Assembly: GCF_042649585.1 (NCBI RefSeq)
Contig: NZ_JBHRZM010000001.1
Location: forward strand, 124,001-188,000
Direction: 5' to 3'
Origin: Helicobacter_F equorum
GTDB taxonomy: Bacteria; Campylobacterota; Campylobacteria; Campylobacterales; Helicobacteraceae
Length of the DNA: 64,000 nt
In this document: positions 44,639 through 53,665 of the stretch, piece by piece
Position numbering within the stretch: position 1 is the first letter of the stretch
Layout of the letters: each line of letters opens with the position of its first letter
Notes under the pieces: model-generated
What the model was told of the DNA's origin: nothing
Databases searched by the model: none
What the model saw: the letters and a program-made list of their open reading frames with translations, nothing else
Made by a program: the position numbers and the translations under genes

Positions 44639-45354
44639 TGCAACTTTTTGACTTCAGCTATGCCTTTAGTGCTCTTCCTATTTTGTTTAAAGGTGTCCCA
44701 ATCTCTCTAGCCATTGCCATTGTTGGGTTTTGTGTTGGTGCCTTATTGGGATTGGTCTTAAGCTTAGTAAGGATTTATAAAATCCCTATTGTATTTCAAC
44801 TTGCTACCATATATATTTCCTTTTTTAGGGGCATTCCTGTTTTGGTGCAGATTTTTTTGGCATATTATGGGATACCATTAGTATTTAGATATTTGAATTA
44901 TACATATGGCTTTAACATTGATATTTCAGGTATTGATGCTATATATTTTATGTATCTTGTGTATTCTTTATATTGCTCAGCTTATTTGAGTGAGATTTTT
45001 AGAAGCGCAATTCTAAGCATTGACAAAGGTCAGCTAGAGGCTGCTTATAGTGTAGGTATGAATACTACACAAGCTTTACTCATTATCATTTTGCCACAAA
45101 GTATGCTTGTTGCCCTGCCAAATATTTTAAATTTTTTCATCATGCTTATCAAAGAAACCTCACTTGTTTTCGCTGCCTCTGTTCCAGAAATAATGGGCAT
45201 AGCGACATTAGAAGCCGATAGAAGCTCTAAATTTTTAGAAGTCTATATTATGGCAGCACTCATTTATTGGGTTATTAGCATTGCGTTAGAAAAAGGATTT
45301 ATGATATTTGAGAAAAAACTTCATTCTTATAAAAAGATTGTGGGAAAAGCATGA
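44638..45354 (+). CDS. Amino acid ABC transporter permease
   Basis: A 238-residue inner-membrane permease of the HisM/GlnP/TcyL group with about five helices. The coupling (EAA) loop is seen in LEAAYSVGMNTTQALLIIILPQ, in part EAAYSVGMNTTQAL, and the family start GVPISLAIAIVGFCVGALLGL and FFRGIPVLVQIFLAYYG are present. It overlaps the genes on both sides (TAATG and ATGA overlaps), which shows tight coupling. Confidence 0.93.
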   Translation: MQLFDFSYAFSALPILFKGVPISLAIAIVGFCVGALLGLVLSLVRIYKIPIVFQLATIYISFFRGIPVLVQIFLAYYGIPLVFRYLNYTYGFNIDISGIDAIYFMYLVYSLYCSAYLSEIFRSAILSIDKGQLEAAYSVGMNTTQALLIIILPQSMLVALPNILNFFIMLIKETSLVFAASVPEIMGIATLEADRSSKFLEVYIMAALIYWVISIALEKGFMIFEKKLHSYKKIVGKA

Positions 45355-46103
45355 TAACAATACAACACTTATCTAAAAGCTTTCATAATCACAAGGTTTT
45401 AAAAGATATTGCACTACACATGCAAAAAAATAAAACCTATGTTATTTTGGGTCCAAGTGGATCTGGTAAAAGCACACTTTTGCGATGTATGAATCTCCTT
45501 GAGTATGGCAATAGTGGGACTATGAATGTAGATGGCGTAGAAATTGATTTTTCTTCCAAGCCAAAAAAGCGAGAACTAATGCAGATTCGCAAAAGCACGG
45601 GAATGGTTTTTCAAAATTATAATCTTTTTGCCAACAAAACCGCACTACAAAATATCACCCAATCTCTCATTACGGTGCATAAATATAACAAAAAAGAAGC
45701 TCAAGATATTGCATATACATATTTAGAAATGGTTGGACTAAAAGACAAGGCAAATCATTATCCAAGTATGTTAAGCGGAGGACAACAGCAACGCATAGGT
45801 ATAGCTAGAGCTTTGGCGTTTAATCCCAAGGTTATGCTTTTTGATGAGCCGACTTCTGCACTTGATCCAGAACTTGTCGATGAAGTGTTACATGTCATAA
45901 AAATGATCAAAGATAAAACAATGGTTTTGGTAACCCATGAATTAAATTTTGCAAGAAAAATAGCAGATAGAATCTTATTTATGACCGATGGAGAAATTTT
46001 GGAAAACACAACACCCCAAGAGTTTTTTACCAAACCCCAAACACAAAGAGCCAAGCAATTTTTGGACAAATTTACAAAAATGGATTGTGAGTATATCATC
46101 TAA
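45351..46103 (+). CDS. Amino acid ABC transporter ATP-binding protein
   Basis: A 250-residue ATPase of the polar amino acid uptake (GlnQ/TcyN) group. Walker A GPSGSGKSTLLRC, Q loop MVFQNYNLFANKTALQN, signature LSGGQQQRIGIARAL, Walker B VMLFDEPTSALDPEL, and H loop LVTHELNFA. It starts inside the permease stop. A terminator hairpin follows. Confidence 0.95.
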   Translation: MITIQHLSKSFHNHKVLKDIALHMQKNKTYVILGPSGSGKSTLLRCMNLLEYGNSGTMNVDGVEIDFSSKPKKRELMQIRKSTGMVFQNYNLFANKTALQNITQSLITVHKYNKKEAQDIAYTYLEMVGLKDKANHYPSMLSGGQQQRIGIARALAFNPKVMLFDEPTSALDPELVDEVLHVIKMIKDKTMVLVTHELNFARKIADRILFMTDGEILENTTPQEFFTKPQTQRAKQFLDKFTKMDCEYII

Positions 46104-46104
46104 A

Positions 46105-46131
46105 TTATTGTATGGGATTCTCATACAATAA
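46105..46131. terminator. Terminator between the amino acid ABC operon and pabA
   Basis: Perfect 10-bp inverted repeat TTATTGTATG / CATACAATAA with a 7-base loop, one base after the ATPase stop and before the convergent pabA end. Confidence 0.7.
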
Positions 46132-46149
46132 GTATGACCATACAAGATT

Positions 46150-46731
46150 CTAAAGACCATAAAGAAAGTTGTATAATAATTGACTACCAAACTCGCTTAG
46201 TATAGATTCTGGGTGGAATTGCACCCCAAAGACATTGTATGTATCATGCTCAATTCCCATTATAACCCCATCTTCACTCACAGCATTAACACGCAATGGC
46301 GTAATAACATCATCGACTATGAGTGAATGGTATCTAGTTGCCAAAAATTCTTGCTTCATATTTGCATAGATTTTGCTATGAGGATTGAATCTAATACGAC
46401 TAACTTTTCCGTGCATAGGTATTTTGGCTTGTTGCACATTGGCACCAAAGTAATGCCCAATACACTGATGTCCCAAGCAGATTCCAAGAATATTTTTAGT
46501 TTTGTAAAAAGATTCTATGACCTGCAAGGATATTCCGGCATTTTTTGGATTGCTAGGTCCAGGAGAAAGTATAATGTGATGAAAATTCATACTTGATAGT
46601 GAGCATATATCTATCTTATCATTTTTAAACACAAGTGGTATGCAACCAAGATCTCTTAAGCAATGGACTATATTGTATGTAAATGAATCATAGTTATCTA
46701 TGAGGATAGGAGAATGGTTATTGTATTTCAA
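46150..46731 (-). CDS. pabA: Aminodeoxychorismate synthase glutamine amidotransferase
   Basis: PabA releases ammonia for PabB in p-aminobenzoate and folate synthesis. The 193-residue class I amidotransferase has ILIDNYDSFTYNIVHCL, ILSPGPSNP, the nucleophile Cys in ILGICLGHQCIGH, and His-Glu in GVQFHPESIL. It overlaps the end of the fused pabBC gene by 14 bases. This pairing, against trpG beside trpE at 17 kb, assigns it to folate. Confidence 0.9.
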   Translation of the reverse strand: MKYNNHSPILIDNYDSFTYNIVHCLRDLGCIPLVFKNDKIDICSLSSMNFHHIILSPGPSNPKNAGISLQVIESFYKTKNILGICLGHQCIGHYFGANVQQAKIPMHGKVSRIRFNPHSKIYANMKQEFLATRYHSLIVDDVITPLRVNAVSEDGVIMGIEHDTYNVFGVQFHPESILSEFGSQLLYNFLYGL

Positions 46732-48361
46732 GCTTTACCTCTACCATACCACGAACAGAATTGATACAAAAAATCTTATCCGCTTCTAAGAGATCTTGCA
46801 CGTAAAGTGTTTGTTCAAGGCATTGTTTGTTTGCGATCAATACGCTACGCAAGATTCCATTTAGCACTCCGCTATGTAATGGTGGCGTGTATAGTATTCC
46901 ATTTTTTTGAATCACGACATTGCTTCGAGATCCCTCTGTAATTTCATTGCGTTCATTAAGGAATATTTCATCATAAAGTTCATTGTGCTCAATTTTTGTC
47001 TTGGTGGCGTTATACCAAGGGCGAATAGTTGTTTTGTGGTATAAGAATGTTTCTTGAGAATGCACTGCATGTTGTGCAATACAAACCTTGTTGCTTTGAT
47101 GTTCTCTAAAATCATGTATATCAATCTTATAACTACCATCTTTATACAAAAGCACTCTTATAATGCCATTTTCTATTTTGGGAAAAGTAATTTCTTTGTG
47201 TGCAAAACCCAAGTGTGATGCAGAATTTCGCAATCTCTCTAAATGCTCTTGTAGATACAAAATCTCACCATTTAGCACTCTCATAGTTTCTATGAGTTGA
47301 TACTCTAGGGTTAAAAATTTTGCCTTTAGCAAAACTTCCTGCCACTCATCAAAAGGATTGGAATCCCAAGTTATCCCACCACCACTTTTATAACACCATT
47401 GATTATCTTTGTGATCTTTTTGCAAGATTCTAATAGGGACACTAAATACCATTTCATTTGGAGACATATATCCGATAGCACCACAATACACGCCTCTATT
47501 ATGCGTTTCTATTTCATCTATGATGCGCATTGTGCTAAGTTTTGGTGCTCCAGTGACCGATCCACAGGGGAATAAAGCACAAAATATATCAAACAAAGTA
47601 GTATGTGGCATGAGATGAGCCTGAATCTCTGAAGTCATTTGATGAAGTGTTTTGTGTGTTTCTACACAAAAGAGTTTTGTTGTCTCTACTTTGTGTGCGA
47701 TTTTACTCAAATCGTTTCTCAAAAGATCGACTATCATCACATTTTCAGCCATATTTTTTGGATCGTGTTGCAAAAACTGAATCTTTTGCAAATCATCTTG
47801 TGGATTCACACCTCTAGCAATTGTCCCTTTCATAGGTTTTGTAATAATGATATTATCTTTTCTTTCAAAAAATAATTCTGGCGAAAATGACGCGATACTC
47901 TCATATTTATTTGTGATAAAAGCACTATATGGCGTGGCTTGCATTTGCAATAAATACTCAAACAACCCAAGATCCGCACCATTGTATCGGACATCAAAAT
48001 GTATTGTGTAATTCACTTGATAGGTATTGCCTTTGGCTATCTCATTTTTGATATACGAGATTGCAGCACAATATTCCTCATACGAAAGCTTAGGAGTAAC
48101 CTCTATATTCTGTATTAGCGGATTTTTGGGAGGGCTATACATCGAATATGTTTCATAGACTTCAAAATAGAGTAGTGGTTTATGAGAAGAGATGTCTTTG
48201 TCCAATACAACATCTTTAAGATCGTATCTAAGATACCCAAGGAGATAATATTTTTTTGCATAAGATTCAATTTTTAGCAAGGCTTTTTTGAGATTGCTTG
48301 TATCAAAGATGCATATAGTATCAATCGGGTTGCTAAAAGCTTTGTCTTTAAAGATATTCAA
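46718..48361 (-). CDS. pabB: Fused aminodeoxychorismate synthase component I / aminodeoxychorismate lyase
   Basis: About 547 residues in two parts. The N-terminal PabB part (to about 340) has LGYLRYDLKD, EIAKGNTYQVNYTIHF, FSPELFFER, PMKGTIARG, ALFPCGSVTGAPK, GVYCGAIGYMSPNE and KSGGGITWDSNP. The C-terminal PabC part (class IV PLP fold) has LNGEILYLQEHLERLRNSA, EIFLNERNEITEGSRSNVV and LHSGVLNGILRSVL. Together they make p-aminobenzoate from chorismate. The open frame runs back into tRNA-Arg, so I chose TTG at 48361, where AAGG lies 6 bases before. Such PabB-PabC fusions are known in Campylobacterota. Confidence 0.9.
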   Translation of the reverse strand: MNIFKDKAFSNPIDTICIFDTSNLKKALLKIESYAKKYYLLGYLRYDLKDVVLDKDISSHKPLLYFEVYETYSMYSPPKNPLIQNIEVTPKLSYEEYCAAISYIKNEIAKGNTYQVNYTIHFDVRYNGADLGLFEYLLQMQATPYSAFITNKYESIASFSPELFFERKDNIIITKPMKGTIARGVNPQDDLQKIQFLQHDPKNMAENVMIVDLLRNDLSKIAHKVETTKLFCVETHKTLHQMTSEIQAHLMPHTTLFDIFCALFPCGSVTGAPKLSTMRIIDEIETHNRGVYCGAIGYMSPNEMVFSVPIRILQKDHKDNQWCYKSGGGITWDSNPFDEWQEVLLKAKFLTLEYQLIETMRVLNGEILYLQEHLERLRNSASHLGFAHKEITFPKIENGIIRVLLYKDGSYKIDIHDFREHQSNKVCIAQHAVHSQETFLYHKTTIRPWYNATKTKIEHNELYDEIFLNERNEITEGSRSNVVIQKNGILYTPPLHSGVLNGILRSVLIANKQCLEQTLYVQDLLEADKIFCINSVRGMVEVKLEIQ

Positions 48362-48397
48362 AATACACCTTAGTAAGAAGTACGTATCATATGAGAG

Positions 48398-48474
48398 TGG
48401 TACGCCCAAGAGGATTCGAACCTCTGACCTACGGCTTAGAAGGCCGTTGCTCTATCCAGCTGAGCTATGAGCGC
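48398..48474 (-). tRNA. tRNA-Arg, anticodon UCU
   Basis: Full cloverleaf of 77 bases: acceptor GCGCTCA, D arm AGCTCAGCTGGATAGAGC, anticodon stem ACGGC/GCCGT with loop CTTCTAA (TCT), T loop TTCGAAT, encoded CCA. It lies 36 bases before the pabBC start in the same direction, so it may share a transcript. Confidence 0.96.
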
Positions 48475-48956
48475 ATATCTGATAGTGGTTACCAAAGAAG
48501 CATACCAAAATACAGAGGCAGGATTATACTATAAAAACCTTAAAAGAACAGCACTAACTTAGGTAGTCAGCAAAAGTTTTTACTTTAAAAAATAACATTC
48601 ACATTTTTATGATTTATACAGAAAAAGACTTATTTCTTATAGGCGATCAAGGAAAAAGGTTAAATGAGAAACAGAATAAGGGCAATGCTAGTAGTCTCAC
48701 AGATTCACACTCTCTCAAAAGAAGTGTGTTTGTAGCTTGATCCATAGAGATCGCTATGAAGTAAGAAATATAACAAAGCTTACAAATTGGCAAGACTATA
48801 AGATATAGATATAACGACTTATGAGAGTAGATAGTTAAGCACACTTGTCGTAGGATTTATTTACTTGCGCTTAATATAATGAAGTTCTCGAATTTTTGTA
48901 AAAAATTATTTTTATGTTATAAAAACATTTTACTTTGATGATAACAGGGAATTTTA
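48475..48956. other. Gap before the autotransporter, no gene recognised
   Basis: About 480 bases. Short open frames exist on both strands but have no recognisable family or Shine-Dalgarno support. Direct inspection finds no tRNA copy or insertion sequence. The last part carries the autotransporter promoter. Confidence 0.4.
48875..48880 (+). promoter_or_regulatory. Probable -10 box of the autotransporter gene
   Basis: TATAAT in TTAATATAATGAAG, 76 bases before the GTG start. The upstream TTGCGC is a weak -35 candidate. Confidence 0.4.
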
Positions 48957-51900
48957 GTGAAAAGAGCACTTGTTTTATTTTTTGCGATGATGACGCTAGG
49001 GCAAGGAGCTGATGAAACAATACGAGAACATATAGAAAAAAGCTATAACACAATAAATTATGATTATAGCAAAATAGCCCAAAAAGGAACTGGCGTAGCA
49101 ATAGGTTTTATTGATTCTGCTTTTATTTTAACTCATCCAAGTTTTTTAGGGAAAGTTGGAGATACTAGGGGGCCAAATTATATTAGTGAAGTTCCAAGTA
49201 AATCACTTGCTGCTATGCATGGAACTCATGTAGCAGGTATTGCGTTAGGGAATTTTATACATTTAAGTAGTTCAAATGCGGATATATATGGTATAGCTTC
49301 AAAAGCTGCATTATTTGGGATTTCAAATCTAAACCCAGATAGTCCAAATCAAGTTGATTATGATGAAGTAATATTTTTTTTTAAAAGTAATAATGTAAGA
49401 ATTGTAAATAATAGTTGGGGGCTTACTTATTATCCAAATGCTGGTAAAAAAATAGATAATCAAATCTCTTTTGCATATTCTTATGTTGATTTTCCATCAA
49501 ATACAAATGAAGTGTTTAAAGTGGCAAATGGAGAGATTGATTTAAAGGCTACAATGGAGCTTGCTAAATCCGGAATTCTACAAATTCATAGCTCAGGCAA
49601 TGAAGGTCAGCGTGCACCTACGATAAATGCCAGTATTCGCTCTTATGATGAAAGCTTACAGGCATGGATAAATGTAGGTGCAATAGACCAAGGCTATTTT
49701 ACTAAAACAAATGATTATTTTACAATAGACAAAAGTGTTAAAAAAAGTAAGTATGGCAATAATGATGTATATATAAGAAGTGCTTTTACTGATTTTTCAA
49801 ACTCTTTTAAAGGAGCACAAGCTTATAGTATTTTAGCGCCAGGTTATGAAATACTTTCGGCAAATGCCTATTTTGAAAAAGGCGTATCCCCGTATTCTCA
49901 GTATTCAGTAAAATGTATAGAAAATGATGAATTTTGTGCTTTTTCTGGCACAAGTCAAGCAGCGCCTTTTGTAAGCGGTGTGGCTGCTCTGGTGGCTGAA
50001 AAATATCCTTTTGCTGATGGTAGGCTTTTGGCTGATATTATTTTAAGCACAGCAAATTCAAATATCGCTGATGACCAATTACCAAAAATAATTGTAAAAC
50101 AAAGTGACCAACAATGGACAGCTGAGCAAGATAACTGGCAAAAACATTATTATTACGATATTATTTATACACAAGACATAAAAGCAAATGAAAAAAATAA
50201 TAATGATTTAATACAAGATTTAAAAACAGAGTTACAATTAACAGAAGAAGAGGCAAAGGTTGTAGTATCTCACCTTATGAACGGCACGGCTACTTATATG
50301 ACAAAAGATGAGCTTATCGGTCAAGGAATTCTAGATGCAGAAAAGGCTTTAAAAGGTCTTGCTAAGCTTGATGTAAATAGGCTTTTAGATAGTGATATAA
50401 AAACTGCGCCAAGTGGCGATAAACAAGCGTTTTACACTATAAATACAAAAGGACAAAACGGCGAATTTAGCAATGATGTTTCACAAGTGGAATGGAAGCC
50501 TGAGTGGCATAATGAAAATGCGTATAACGCACCAAAAGAGCTAAAAAATATCGCAAAAATCGGCTTAGAGAAAACAGGTGCTGGGACGCTAACGCTTAGT
50601 GGTACAAATAGTTATTTAGGCGATACTATCGCAAGTGGTGGAATTCTAAAACTAACCGGTAGCCTTACAAATAGCTCAGTATTTGCGCAAAATGGGGGAA
50701 TTTTTAATTTAGCTAGTAGTGGAAATGTAGCAAATGATGTAACTGCTATGAATAATGGTATCGTTTTGCTTTCTGGTGGGACGATAGAGCAAAAACTATA
50801 CTCTAAAAATAATGGTATCATACAATTAGCACAAGGTGGAAGTGCCACAATTAAGGGTGGTGTAAATAACGCTGGAATTCTAAAAGGTAATGGGACAATA
50901 ATTGGAAATGTAGAGAATACTGGCACTATAATGTCTGGTTTTTATAATGAAATTGATGATATAAAAGGTGGTGAAAAGCTAAATATTCAAGGCAATTTCA
51001 CGCAGTCGTTAGAGAGTGCAAAACTTCAAATCGCATTTTTAAAAAACGGCACAAATACTGATTTTAGTGCTACAAATTATGCAATATCAGGTGGAATTTT
51101 GGAATACATACCACTTCAAAAAGCAAATGAACTAATAAAAGCTGGTGAGACAATCACAATTAACCTTGAAAAAGCATTACAAGATAAGCTAGATGATTTT
51201 AAGGAAGTAAGAGCTGGTTCTACAAACATTTTAAATTTTAAAGTAGATGAACAAAATAAAAATATATTAAACGCTTCTATGAAACAAACAGCGTTTTATG
51301 GCGGAAACAGCGACCTTGCAAATGCTTTAAAACAAATATTTATGAACGATCACTCGCCTGAGTATGATGCTGCGTTTGCTGCAATTGAGCAACTGAGTCC
51401 AGCTATGTATCAAGAATCTATGGAAAGTATAGCCGCTTCTCCTAAAAAACAAAACTTAAATTCTATTGATGGGATACAAAAAACACTTAGTGTGAAAAAT
51501 GTAGTATTTATAATTGATCCATCTGATAATATTGGTGATTTAAATCCTTCAAGTGCTGTGTTTAAACCAACAGCAGCACTTGGAGATGCTCACTTACAAA
51601 ATATAGATGATGCGTTTATAAAAACAAAATTAAATAGTGGTTTTACATATCAAAAAACGGAGCATGATGAATATAATCAAGTTTTGCAGCTATTTGATAT
51701 CCAAGCCAAAAAAGAGATTGATAAAAACTCTAAATTTGGTGCTTTTGTAGGGCTTGGACATAGCAACACAGCAAATGATATTTTGGAAACAAAGTCCAAT
51801 ATACTATCAGTAGGTTTTAGCTATGTGCGTGATTTTGACATAGTTAGTATGCTTTGGGTAATCAGTGGTGGTGTAAGTTTTAATGACCTTAAGCAAAGCG

Positions 51901-52415
51901 TAAGGTATTTGCCAAACAGCACAACAAATGCTAGATATGATAACTATTTTCTGACTGCTCAAACTGGTATTTATAAAAATTTTGGTATCACTCAAAATAT
52001 CATTATGACACCAATTATGATGTTTGAATACAATTTCATTCACCAAAATGGTTTTAGCCAAAGTGGCGGAGTTTTTTCAAGAGATTTTAAAGCAACAAAT
52101 AATAACTTTGCTAGAATTTGGGTAGGTGTTGAAACTTCACAAAAGTGGGTGTTAAATGAGTATGAACTTACGGGTTCTTTATATGCTTTTTATTGGCATA
52201 GATTTAATAGAAAACAAAGTGAAGAATTAAGTTTTAGTGTAGCCCCTGATTTGCGATTTAGCAATCATTTTAACGCTGAAAAAGATGGTTTTTATGGTGG
52301 TGTATCACTACAGGCTAATAGAAAAAATTTCTTCTTTAAGCTTAGTCTTAGTGATGAAAAAGCAAGTGCATATAATCAATACGCAATTATGTTCCGTGCC
52401 GGAATTTATTTTTGA
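48957..52415 (+). CDS. Subtilisin-like (S8) serine protease autotransporter
   Basis: A 1152-residue secreted protease that carries its own outer-membrane barrel. Signal peptide (MKRALVLFFAMMTLGQGA); S8 protease domain at about 35-380 with Asp53 in GFIDSAF, His88 in MHGTHVAG, the oxyanion Asn region in VNNSWG and HSSGNEG, and Ser333 in FSGTSQAAP. A linker follows, with a passenger repeat (GAGTLTLSGTNSYLGDT, GGILKLTGSL) and beta-helical sequence to about 750. The C-terminal barrel ends FRAGIYF. The start is GTG with AGGGAA before it. The AGATTCT words that fill the neighbours are almost absent, and A/T-rich codons are stronger, so horizontal origin is likely. Relatives are common in Campylobacter. 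Confidence 0.92.
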   Translation: MKRALVLFFAMMTLGQGADETIREHIEKSYNTINYDYSKIAQKGTGVAIGFIDSAFILTHPSFLGKVGDTRGPNYISEVPSKSLAAMHGTHVAGIALGNFIHLSSSNADIYGIASKAALFGISNLNPDSPNQVDYDEVIFFFKSNNVRIVNNSWGLTYYPNAGKKIDNQISFAYSYVDFPSNTNEVFKVANGEIDLKATMELAKSGILQIHSSGNEGQRAPTINASIRSYDESLQAWINVGAIDQGYFTKTNDYFTIDKSVKKSKYGNNDVYIRSAFTDFSNSFKGAQAYSILAPGYEILSANAYFEKGVSPYSQYSVKCIENDEFCAFSGTSQAAPFVSGVAALVAEKYPFADGRLLADIILSTANSNIADDQLPKIIVKQSDQQWTAEQDNWQKHYYYDIIYTQDIKANEKNNNDLIQDLKTELQLTEEEAKVVVSHLMNGTATYMTKDELIGQGILDAEKALKGLAKLDVNRLLDSDIKTAPSGDKQAFYTINTKGQNGEFSNDVSQVEWKPEWHNENAYNAPKELKNIAKIGLEKTGAGTLTLSGTNSYLGDTIASGGILKLTGSLTNSSVFAQNGGIFNLASSGNVANDVTAMNNGIVLLSGGTIEQKLYSKNNGIIQLAQGGSATIKGGVNNAGILKGNGTIIGNVENTGTIMSGFYNEIDDIKGGEKLNIQGNFTQSLESAKLQIAFLKNGTNTDFSATNYAISGGILEYIPLQKANELIKAGETITINLEKALQDKLDDFKEVRAGSTNILNFKVDEQNKNILNASMKQTAFYGGNSDLANALKQIFMNDHSPEYDAAFAAIEQLSPAMYQESMESIAASPKKQNLNSIDGIQKTLSVKNVVFIIDPSDNIGDLNPSSAVFKPTAALGDAHLQNIDDAFIKTKLNSGFTYQKTEHDEYNQVLQLFDIQAKKEIDKNSKFGAFVGLGHSNTANDILETKSNILSVGFSYVRDFDIVSMLWVISGGVSFNDLKQSVRYLPNSTTNARYDNYFLTAQTGIYKNFGITQNIIMTPIMMFEYNFIHQNGFSQSGGVFSRDFKATNNNFARIWVGVETSQKWVLNEYELTGSLYAFYWHRFNRKQSEELSFSVAPDLRFSNHFNAEKDGFYGGVSLQANRKNFFFKLSLSDEKASAYNQYAIMFRAGIYF

Positions 52416-52786
52416 TTTATAAGGATTCTAATTTTTAAATTATAACTCTAAAGACCATCACGACAAATAAAAGAAGTAAGAGTATCAAAGCCCTGTTATT
52501 ACTTTTGTGCGTGGAGTATTTTTTAAAAGCTAGGGTATTACATATGTAACTATATTTAGTGTAGTTCGCTTTATCGTAGATTCTGTATGAAAGCATTTGA
52601 GCATAAAAAGCTATCAAAGAATATAGATAATCGTTATTTTTTGGTTATGTTGGAGTAAGGTATGCATATATGAGGAGAATAGACTTTAGTTTGCATATAA
52701 AACCCATTGTGTTGGTATTTATGAGACAAAACATTGCGTTAGTTTTGTATAGGAATATTATATTGTCGGATCATGTTTTCTAAGGG
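52416..52786. other. Gap after the autotransporter, no gene recognised
   Basis: About 370 bases up to the tRNA cluster. No clear terminator follows the autotransporter and no gene or repeat is recognised. Confidence 0.4.
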
Positions 52787-52863
52787 TGGTACGCTCGGAG
52801 GGAGTCGAACCCCCAACCCTCAGATCCGAAGTCTGATGCTCTATCCAATTGAGCTACGAACGC
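52787..52863 (-). tRNA. tRNA-Arg, anticodon UCG
   Basis: 77-base cloverleaf: acceptor GCGTTCG/CGAGCGT, D arm AGCTCAATTGGATAGAGC, anticodon stem TCAGA/TCTGA with loop CTTCGGA (TCG), T loop TTCGACT, encoded CCA. Last of three tandem tRNA genes on the minus strand. Confidence 0.95.
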
Positions 52864-52892
52864 AAATAAACATGATTAATATTTGGAGAGAA

Positions 52893-52969
52893 TGGGGTGG
52901 GTGATGGGGCTCGAACCCACGACCCTCAGTGCCACAAACTGATGCTCTAACCAACTGAGCTACACCCAC
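52893..52969 (-). tRNA. tRNA-His, anticodon GUG
   Basis: Acceptor GTGGGTG/CACCCAC with discriminator C, anticodon stem TCAGT/ACTGA with loop TTGTGGC (GTG), T loop TTCGAGC, encoded CCA. The base before position 1 is G, as tRNA-His requires (G-1, at 52970). Confidence 0.96.
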
Positions 52970-52984
52970 CATAAGCACAAAAAA

Positions 52985-53062
52985 TGGTCGGGGCGAAAGG
53001 ATTCGAACCTTCGACCCCTTGGTCCCAAACCAAGTGCGCTAACCAGACTGCGCTACGCCCCG
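52985..53062 (-). tRNA. tRNA-Pro, anticodon UGG
   Basis: 78-base cloverleaf: acceptor CGGGGCG/CGCCCCG, discriminator A, anticodon stem CTTGG/CCAAG with loop TTTGGGA (TGG), T loop TTCGAAT, encoded CCA. First gene of the Pro-His-Arg cluster. Confidence 0.96.
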
Positions 53063-53189
53063 ACTAAAAATAAAAGGCGTATTATAGTTTGAGAGACTTT
53101 AAAAAAGGCTGAAATCAAGAATACGCGTATAAGCACCCACTTAGTAACAATTGTCAGAATCTAGATTATATTGTAGTATGCTAACAAGG

Positions 53190-53561
53190 TTAGATAGTTG
53201 CTATACATTCAATCTCTACAAGAGCATTTTTTGGTAGAGTTTTTACCGCTATTGTACTTCGTGCAGGTTTGTGATCATCAAAGTATGTTGCATATATAGC
53301 GTTCATTGCACCAAAGCTTTCCATGTCTGATAAAAATACACTTGTTTTTATGACCTTTTGGAGTGAGCTTCCTGCTTGTTCTAAAATTGCTCTTAGATTC
53401 TCAAATACCTGTGTAGTTTGCGCTTGTATATCACCCTCATTCATTATGCCTTGAGAATTGAGTGCGATTTGACCTGATGTGTAGACAAGTCCATTATGCA
53501 CGATAGCTTGTGAATATGGTCCTATAGCTTCAGGAGCGTTTGGTGTAAAGATGGTTTGCAT
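53190..53561 (-). CDS. ridA: RidA family 2-iminobutanoate/2-iminopropanoate deaminase
   Basis: RidA hydrolyses reactive imines formed by PLP enzymes such as threonine dehydratase. The 123-residue protein has the family marks APEAIGPYSQAIVHNGLVYTSGQI (in part APEAIGPYSQAI), GDIQAQTTQVFENLRAIL, and the active-site Arg and Glu in ARSTIAVKTLPKNALVEIEC (quoted in part as ARSTIAV and VEIEC). AAAGGAAAATT precedes the ATG. It is a single gene downstream of the tRNA cluster's promoter side. Confidence 0.94.
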   Translation of the reverse strand: MQTIFTPNAPEAIGPYSQAIVHNGLVYTSGQIALNSQGIMNEGDIQAQTTQVFENLRAILEQAGSSLQKVIKTSVFLSDMESFGAMNAIYATYFDDHKPARSTIAVKTLPKNALVEIECIATI

Positions 53562-53630
53562 AATTTTCCTTTCATATGACTTGAGTGCGCATTATAGCAT
53601 AGCGACACTTGCTTTTTATCTGAAAATCGT

Positions 53631-53636
53631 TATAAT
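53631..53636 (+). promoter_or_regulatory. Probable -10 box
   Basis: TATAAT in CGTTATAATTCAAGG, 35 bases before the chosen start of the secreted unknown protein. Confidence 0.45.
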
Positions 53637-53665
53637 TCAAGGTGATGATAATTATGGAGTGTGGC

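Noticed and set aside
48398..52863. tRNA-Arg genes as attachment sites of an integrated element around the autotransporter
   Set aside because: The two tRNAs have different anticodons and differing 3' halves, no direct repeat was found, and there is no integrase.
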